The notes below the pieces were generated by a model, which had not been told where the DNA came from, did no database searches, and saw only the letters and a list, made by a program, of their open reading frames with translations. The translations under genes were made by a program, and so were the position numbers. DNA of 19,663 nucleotides from UBA1361 sp041656375. GTDB taxonomy: Bacteria; Bacillota_I; Bacilli_A; RFN20; CAG-826. The stretch covers positions 1-19,663 of the forward strand of contig CAYPGR010000014.1 in NCBI GenBank assembly GCA_964410505.1. The letters are read 5' to 3'. Below, piece after piece: positions 16,231 to 19,663 of this stretch. Numbering within the stretch: position 1 is the stretch's first letter; every line of letters begins with the position of its first letter.

Positions 16231-16249
16231 TTAATGATTCATTCATTAA
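16231..16249 (+). promoter_or_regulatory. Inverted repeat TTAATGA-N5-TCATTAA upstream of DUF697 gene
   Basis: Seven-base perfect arms lie 17 bp before the start codon and just ahead of the AGGAG ribosome site. Operator-like placement for the DUF697-photolyase unit. The rest of the 225-bp divergent gap (16041-16265) is AT-rich, with TATAAA near 16207 but no clear -35. Confidence 0.35.
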
Positions 16250-16265
16250 GAATAGGAGCAACCAT

Positions 16266-17333
16266 ATGGCAAAAGAGAAAGACGCGCGTAAAATTACGCT
16301 TGAGGAATATCAACAAAAATATACGAGTGATGAAAACATTGCCGTTGCCAAAAATTTTCTTTTTATCTTAAGTGCCGTAATTGGGCTAATCTTTATTGTC
16401 GCCCTCTTCTTCTTAGTCCTCCGCCTTTATGAGATACATCCGATTGCCGGTTATGTTGGCATTTTCGTTTCAGTTCTCATCTTTATCTTTTTATATCTTA
16501 TCCCGATGTTAAAACTAAAAAATACAAAAGCTTTCCAAACCAATGTTAAAATGACGACCGCTGCGAACGCCAAACGATATAACAAAAAACTCCGTGAAGA
16601 AATTGCTGAACAAATGATTGATGTCACCTATAAGACAGACAATGTCGGTTGGTACTCCGATGATCTCGTCGGAAAGCTCGCGGTTGCCCGCCATAAAAAA
16701 GATGACCGCGCACTCAAAGAAACCTTAACGCGCATTTACGATAAGGACGTCAAAAATGCCGCCAATAAGATGATCAAGAAAAGTGCTATCAAGGTCGGAT
16801 TAGCGACCGCCTTATCGCAATCAGAATATCTTGATACGCTTTTTGTCTTGGTCTATGATTTAAGACTCATCAAAGATTTAGTCTTCTTATATGGTTACCG
16901 TCCATCTGACGTTCAAATGGCAAAGATATATAAAAATGTCCTGGCTAATGCCCTTGTTGCTTATGGTGTCAATAGCGCAACAACGGGGGTTGGTAAATCA
17001 CTAAATAGCGCCCTTTCAACGATCGCCGGTAATGCCGCACGAAGTGGAAACATCGTGGCCGCAACGATTGGTTCAGTTGTTGGTGGCCTCGCCGGTACCG
17101 CCCTTGAATCGACCATTCAATACGCTGTTAATTCAGCCTTCACTTCAATTATTGGTTTTCAAACGAAAAAATACCTCGTTAAAGAATATAAACTTCAAGA
17201 TATCCTTGATGATATCGAACTTGTTGAAAGCGAAGATGAACAATTAAAAATCATCGCGGCGATTGAAAATGAAGTCAAAAAAGAAGCTAGCAAAAAAGTA
17301 AAAGTTGATAAACAAAAATTGGTTACTGAATAA
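16266..17333 (+). CDS. DUF697/YcjF-like membrane protein
   Basis: A 355-residue protein of unknown function. The N-terminal 28 residues are charged. Two membrane helices follow at about 29-52 and 60-82. A basic, charged middle (about 85-170) precedes the recognisable DUF697-like region (about 170-300): SAIKVGLATALSQSEYLDTLFVLVYDLRLIKDLVFLYGYRPS, then an alanine/glycine-rich segment with AGNAARSG and GSVVGGLAGTALES that may insert into the membrane. The C-terminus is a lysine- and glutamate-rich helix. DUF697 domains in YcjF accompany a GTPase, but none is seen here. AGGAG precedes the ATG. The photolyase follows after 15 bp in the same direction, so the two are probably co-expressed. Confidence 0.75.
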   Translation: MAKEKDARKITLEEYQQKYTSDENIAVAKNFLFILSAVIGLIFIVALFFLVLRLYEIHPIAGYVGIFVSVLIFIFLYLIPMLKLKNTKAFQTNVKMTTAANAKRYNKKLREEIAEQMIDVTYKTDNVGWYSDDLVGKLAVARHKKDDRALKETLTRIYDKDVKNAANKMIKKSAIKVGLATALSQSEYLDTLFVLVYDLRLIKDLVFLYGYRPSDVQMAKIYKNVLANALVAYGVNSATTGVGKSLNSALSTIAGNAARSGNIVAATIGSVVGGLAGTALESTIQYAVNSAFTSIIGFQTKKYLVKEYKLQDILDDIELVESEDEQLKIIAAIENEVKKEASKKVKVDKQKLVTE

Positions 17334-17348
17334 AGTTGATTTTGCCCC

Positions 17349-18728
17349 ATGCATAACGAACGTATCACGCACCTAACCAACTCATCAAACAAAAAAGGAA
17401 AGTATGTTTTATATTGGATGCAAAAAAGCCAACGCGTCGCTTATAATCACGCCCTATCTTACGCCATCGAGGTGGCAAATGAAAATATGTTGCCACTCGT
17501 TGTCGTGTTTGTCGTAACCACCACTTTTTTGGATGCAAACGCCCGCCATTATACATTTATGTTTGAGGGTCTATATGAAGTGAAGGCCAAATTAGAGGAT
17601 TTGGGTATAACCTTTGTTCTAAAAACCGGCACATTTGAAACCGTTATTCCTGACCTCGCAAGGGAAGCCCATGCGGTTATATTTGACTTTGGATATCTTA
17701 GAGATGAACGACAATGGCGTCGCAATGTCCTCGATGCCATCAAACAGCAGTCCTTGCCAGTTAAGGTGACACTCATTGAATCCGACCTCATCATTCCGGT
17801 CCGTTCAGCCTATGATAAAGTAGCCTACGGCGCGTATGTCTTACGGCCACATATCATGAAGAAAATAGCCTTTTTTGATGATTATACACCGTTACATGAA
17901 CTAAAAAATAAAGGATTATTACCAATCAAGAGTGATTACGACATTAATCAAATAGAAACACTTCTTGCCCACTTAGGGATTAATCAAACGGTTGGTCAAT
18001 CTCCCTATTTTAAAGGGGGGTACACTGCCGCTAAAGAGCACCTTAACACCTTCATGAATGATAAACTAAGGCACTACCTCTTACGTAGTGATCCAAGCCT
18101 AAAGATTCAGTCCTATTTGTCACCCTATCTCCATTTTGGCCAAATTTCTCCTTTAGAAATCTATCGTGAAATCATCACTTCCCCTTATCTTGAAGAAAAA
18201 GAACAATTCATTGAACAACTGCTTGTCCGCCGTGAACTGGCCTTTAATTATGTTTATTACAATAAGGACTATGACCAATTCGGAAAAATGACTGAACCAT
18301 GGGCCTACTTAACAATGGAAACCCACCAACATGACCCGAGAGACCCTCTATATAGTGACAACGACATTGAAATGGGACTTACGAACGACATCTATTTTAA
18401 TGCTGCCATGGATGAGATGCGTATCACCGGTTTTATGGCTAACTATATGCGGATGTATTGGGCCAAGAAAATTGTGACATGGACGGCTTCATATAAACAC
18501 GCTTATGAGTTGATTGTCACCTTAAACAATCGCTACTTTCTTGATGGCCGGGACCCCAACTCTTACGTCAATATTGCGTGGATCTTTGGAAAAATGGATC
18601 GGCCTTGGCCCGAACGCGCCATCTTTGGCACACTTCGGTCGATGAATGAAAGCGGCCTGAAGAAAAAATTTAAGATAGATACTTATGTCGCACAAATTGA
18701 TCAATTAAGAAAAAACGATCGTAAATAA
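17349..18728 (+). CDS. phr: Class II CPD photolyase
   Basis: Light-driven repair of cyclobutane pyrimidine dimers using FAD. The 459-residue sequence carries class II hallmarks rather than class I ones: KYVLYWMQKSQRVAYNHAL (18-36), LLVRRELAFNYVYY (about 289-302), ITGFMANYMRMYWAKKIVTWT, and NNRYFLDGRDPNSYVNIAWIFG followed by DRPWPERAIFGTLR. The last two blocks form the FAD pocket and the DNA-facing surface. No stop or gap interrupts it, so it should be active. The start at 17349 lacks a good ribosome site but gives the usual family N-terminus, and the gene sits 15 bp after the DUF697 gene, so translational coupling is likely. A heliorhodopsin fragment converges on it from downstream. Confidence 0.95.
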   Translation: MHNERITHLTNSSNKKGKYVLYWMQKSQRVAYNHALSYAIEVANENMLPLVVVFVVTTTFLDANARHYTFMFEGLYEVKAKLEDLGITFVLKTGTFETVIPDLAREAHAVIFDFGYLRDERQWRRNVLDAIKQQSLPVKVTLIESDLIIPVRSAYDKVAYGAYVLRPHIMKKIAFFDDYTPLHELKNKGLLPIKSDYDINQIETLLAHLGINQTVGQSPYFKGGYTAAKEHLNTFMNDKLRHYLLRSDPSLKIQSYLSPYLHFGQISPLEIYREIITSPYLEEKEQFIEQLLVRRELAFNYVYYNKDYDQFGKMTEPWAYLTMETHQHDPRDPLYSDNDIEMGLTNDIYFNAAMDEMRITGFMANYMRMYWAKKIVTWTASYKHAYELIVTLNNRYFLDGRDPNSYVNIAWIFGKMDRPWPERAIFGTLRSMNESGLKKKFKIDTYVAQIDQLRKNDRK

Positions 18729-18758
18729 AAAGCAATCACAGCGTATCGATGATTGCTT
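18727..18758 (-). terminator. Shared terminator between photolyase and heliorhodopsin fragment
   Basis: Nine-base arms AAGCAATCA and TGATTGCTT surround an 11-base loop. Minus-strand readout is followed by TTTTTATTT, a good terminator for the convergent small gene. On the plus strand the same stem follows the photolyase but the T-run is some 12 bases away. Confidence 0.75.
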
Positions 18759-18782
18759 CATATGATATATTTTTCCTTTTAA

Positions 18783-19034
18783 TTACGGTTGCATCGCACC
18801 AAATAGGACGAGCCAGGCAAGTATGGTTTTTGCCACAAGAGACAATACAATATACACTCTTTCGTCGTAGAGATAATCTTTCCATTTCCCGACTTTTAAG
18901 TATTGAAGGGTCATATTAACTGGGAATGTATTAAAGGCGACAAAGTAAGTGCCAACAATGGCCCAAACAAACCATGTGACTTGTTTGAGGGCTTCACATT
19001 CATGAATTTTCTTTATCCAATATATGTTTTTCAT
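18783..19034 (-). CDS. Heliorhodopsin C-terminal fragment (helices 6-7)
   Basis: The 83 residues match the end of heliorhodopsins, the retinal proteins with inverted topology. Helix 6 is TWFVWAIVGTYFVAFNTFPVN (20-40), then MTLQYLKVGKWKDYLYDERV (41-60), then helix 7 YIVLSLVAKTILAWLVLFGA (61-80). Lys69 in SLVAK is the predicted Schiff-base lysine and Ser65, four residues earlier, is the conserved neighbour. Helices 1-5, with the counterion glutamate, are missing: a stop lies ten codons upstream in the same frame, other minus-strand frames further upstream show no helices, and no ribosome site precedes the ATG. It is therefore most likely a 5'-truncated remnant, unless an expressed mini-protein. 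Family recognition is from memory of the motif and is fairly strong. It converges on the photolyase gene. Confidence 0.7.
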   Translation of the reverse strand: MKNIYWIKKIHECEALKQVTWFVWAIVGTYFVAFNTFPVNMTLQYLKVGKWKDYLYDERVYIVLSLVAKTILAWLVLFGAMQP

Positions 19035-19143
19035 GATATTATCAAATAATTTGCTGCATTAAGTTAGGAGAAATAATTATGAATAATTTTTTGATGAAAC
19101 AAAAATTATTTGGCTAAGAATCTACAAACTGTATACGATAGTC

Positions 19144-19374
19144 ATGTTTTTTTTAACACTGATTGTTACAATCATATTCGCAATCGGCGATGGACTTGAT
19201 TCCGGAGGGATATTCAATGTTAATATTGCCAATGGTGGATTTACTGACTTTATTGTATGGATCTTAATTGGAATTATCGTTACTTTCATTAACCTTGTAG
19301 CGAATATGATATTGTTAATTTTTTTTAATAATGTAAGAGTTATTCAGGAAAAAGTATATCGAAATCTCAAATAA
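19144..19374 (+). CDS. Small two-helix membrane protein, probably frameshifted at its start
   Basis: The open frame codes two helices (FFLTLIVTIIFAIG and FIVWILIGIIVTFINLVANMILLIFF) joined by a short glycine-rich loop (GLDSGGIFNVNIANGG), then a basic tail. The ATG at 19144 has no ribosome site and falls inside the first helix. A proper site, TTAGGAG, precedes an ATG at 19079 that runs only 12 codons to TAA. Adding one T to the T6 run at 19087-19092 joins that start to this frame and gives a 98-residue protein with a natural start, MNNFFDETKIIWLRIYKLYTI being its beginning when split at the junction. So the real gene is probably 19079-19374 with a one-base deletion or sequencing error. The family is not recognised. 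Confidence 0.6.
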   Translation: MFFLTLIVTIIFAIGDGLDSGGIFNVNIANGGFTDFIVWILIGIIVTFINLVANMILLIFFNNVRVIQEKVYRNLK

Positions 19375-19377
19375 AAT

Positions 19378-19402
19378 AGCCATTAACCAATAGCTAATGG
19401 CT
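19378..19402 (+). terminator. Hairpin after the small membrane protein
   Basis: Eight-base arms AGCCATTA and TAATGGCT with a nine-base loop lie 4 bp beyond the TAA. The following TATTT is a weak T-run. The minus-strand readout ends in ATTTTATTT, so it may serve both directions. Confidence 0.6.
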
Positions 19403-19531
19403 TATTTGCCAATTCGTTAGAACATCAAAATAGATTATCATATCGTTAATCTGCAATATTTTTAGCATGACCATTCAAAGTAACGTTTTTGAACATTATA
19501 GAATAGCGATTAAGACTTTTTTTATAACGAC

Positions 19532-19663
19532 TTAAAATATTGTCTCAGCACCGCCCCACACATAAATGGTACGATTCATCTCTGAATTAAAGCGGTCGCC
19601 ATAAATACCCGTATTAAGATATTCTTGGAAAGTCGCATAGTGATCATCAGTGTAAACGGCAGT
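19532..19663 (-). CDS. Partial gene, 3' end only, function unknown
   Basis: An open frame enters from the right edge and ends at TAA (19532-19534). The 43 visible residues include TDDHYATFQEYLNTGIYGDRF and the ending TIYVWGGAETIF. Composition and codon use look like a real protein rather than chance, and the frame is open to the window edge. No family can be named from this piece. The 130 bp between this stop and the hairpin at 19378-19402 are AT-rich with nothing recognisable. Confidence 0.55.
   Translation of the reverse strand, partial: TAVYTDDHYATFQEYLNTGIYGDRFNSEMNRTIYVWGGAETIF

Noticed and set aside
1..19663. CRISPR arrays, tRNA/rRNA genes, insertion sequences, riboswitches
   Set aside because: No regularly spaced repeats, no cloverleaf or rRNA-like segments, no transposase reading or terminal repeats, and no recognisable riboswitch leader upstream of thyA, the FNT gene or the acyl-CoA operon were seen by eye.

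Overview
The window comes from an AT-rich genome with strong AGGAGG-type ribosome binding sites, tightly packed operons and Firmicutes-like proteins, so it is most likely a low-GC monoderm bacterium (Bacillota, perhaps near the Bacilli/Erysipelotrichia/Mollicutes boundary; this placement is inference). About two dozen coding units were read. All legible stops are TAA or TAG and none is TGA, yet tryptophan is always TGG. No rRNA, tRNA, CRISPR array or insertion sequence was seen.

Layout: (1) 1-5.1 kb, all minus strand: a membrane-anchored SGNH hydrolase, an ABC exporter resembling the HrtAB haem-efflux family, a thiol peroxidase of the glutathione peroxidase family, a membrane-bound diguanylate cyclase and a YhhN-family membrane protein. 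(2) 5.15-5.56 kb: the decayed 3' end of a von Willebrand factor A gene. (3) 5.6-9.0 kb, minus strand: a complete operon with promoter, candidate operator and terminator, encoding a MaoC-type enoyl-CoA hydratase, an acyl-CoA dehydrogenase and EtfB/EtfA. EtfB resembles the clostridial bifurcating type. (4) 9.1-11.7 kb, minus strand: an unknown two-helix membrane protein, a Fe-S/acetyltransferase fusion protein, and the overlapping thyA-folA pair with its terminator. (5) 11.8-12.6 kb: two convergent decayed coding remnants. (6) 12.65-16.0 kb, minus strand: a GAF-GGDEF diguanylate cyclase with terminator, cardiolipin synthase and a formate/nitrite-family channel. (7) 16.27-18.73 kb, plus strand: a DUF697/YcjF-like membrane protein followed after 15 bp by a class II CPD photolyase. 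(8) 18.78-19.66 kb: convergent to the photolyase, a small ORF recognisable as the last two helices of a heliorhodopsin including the retinal-binding lysine; then a small two-helix membrane protein with a probable homopolymer frameshift, and the 3' end of a gene leaving the window.

Functional themes: reduction of short-chain enoyl-CoA with possible electron bifurcation; peroxide/haem stress (peroxidase plus HrtAB-like exporter); c-di-GMP signalling by two cyclases that both lack a canonical inhibitory site; one-carbon/thymidylate synthesis; membrane lipid metabolism; and a light-related cluster of photolyase, DUF697 protein and heliorhodopsin fragment. The most interesting signal is the last. 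The scatter of degraded genes shows either active gene loss or some sequencing error, which raw reads could separate.
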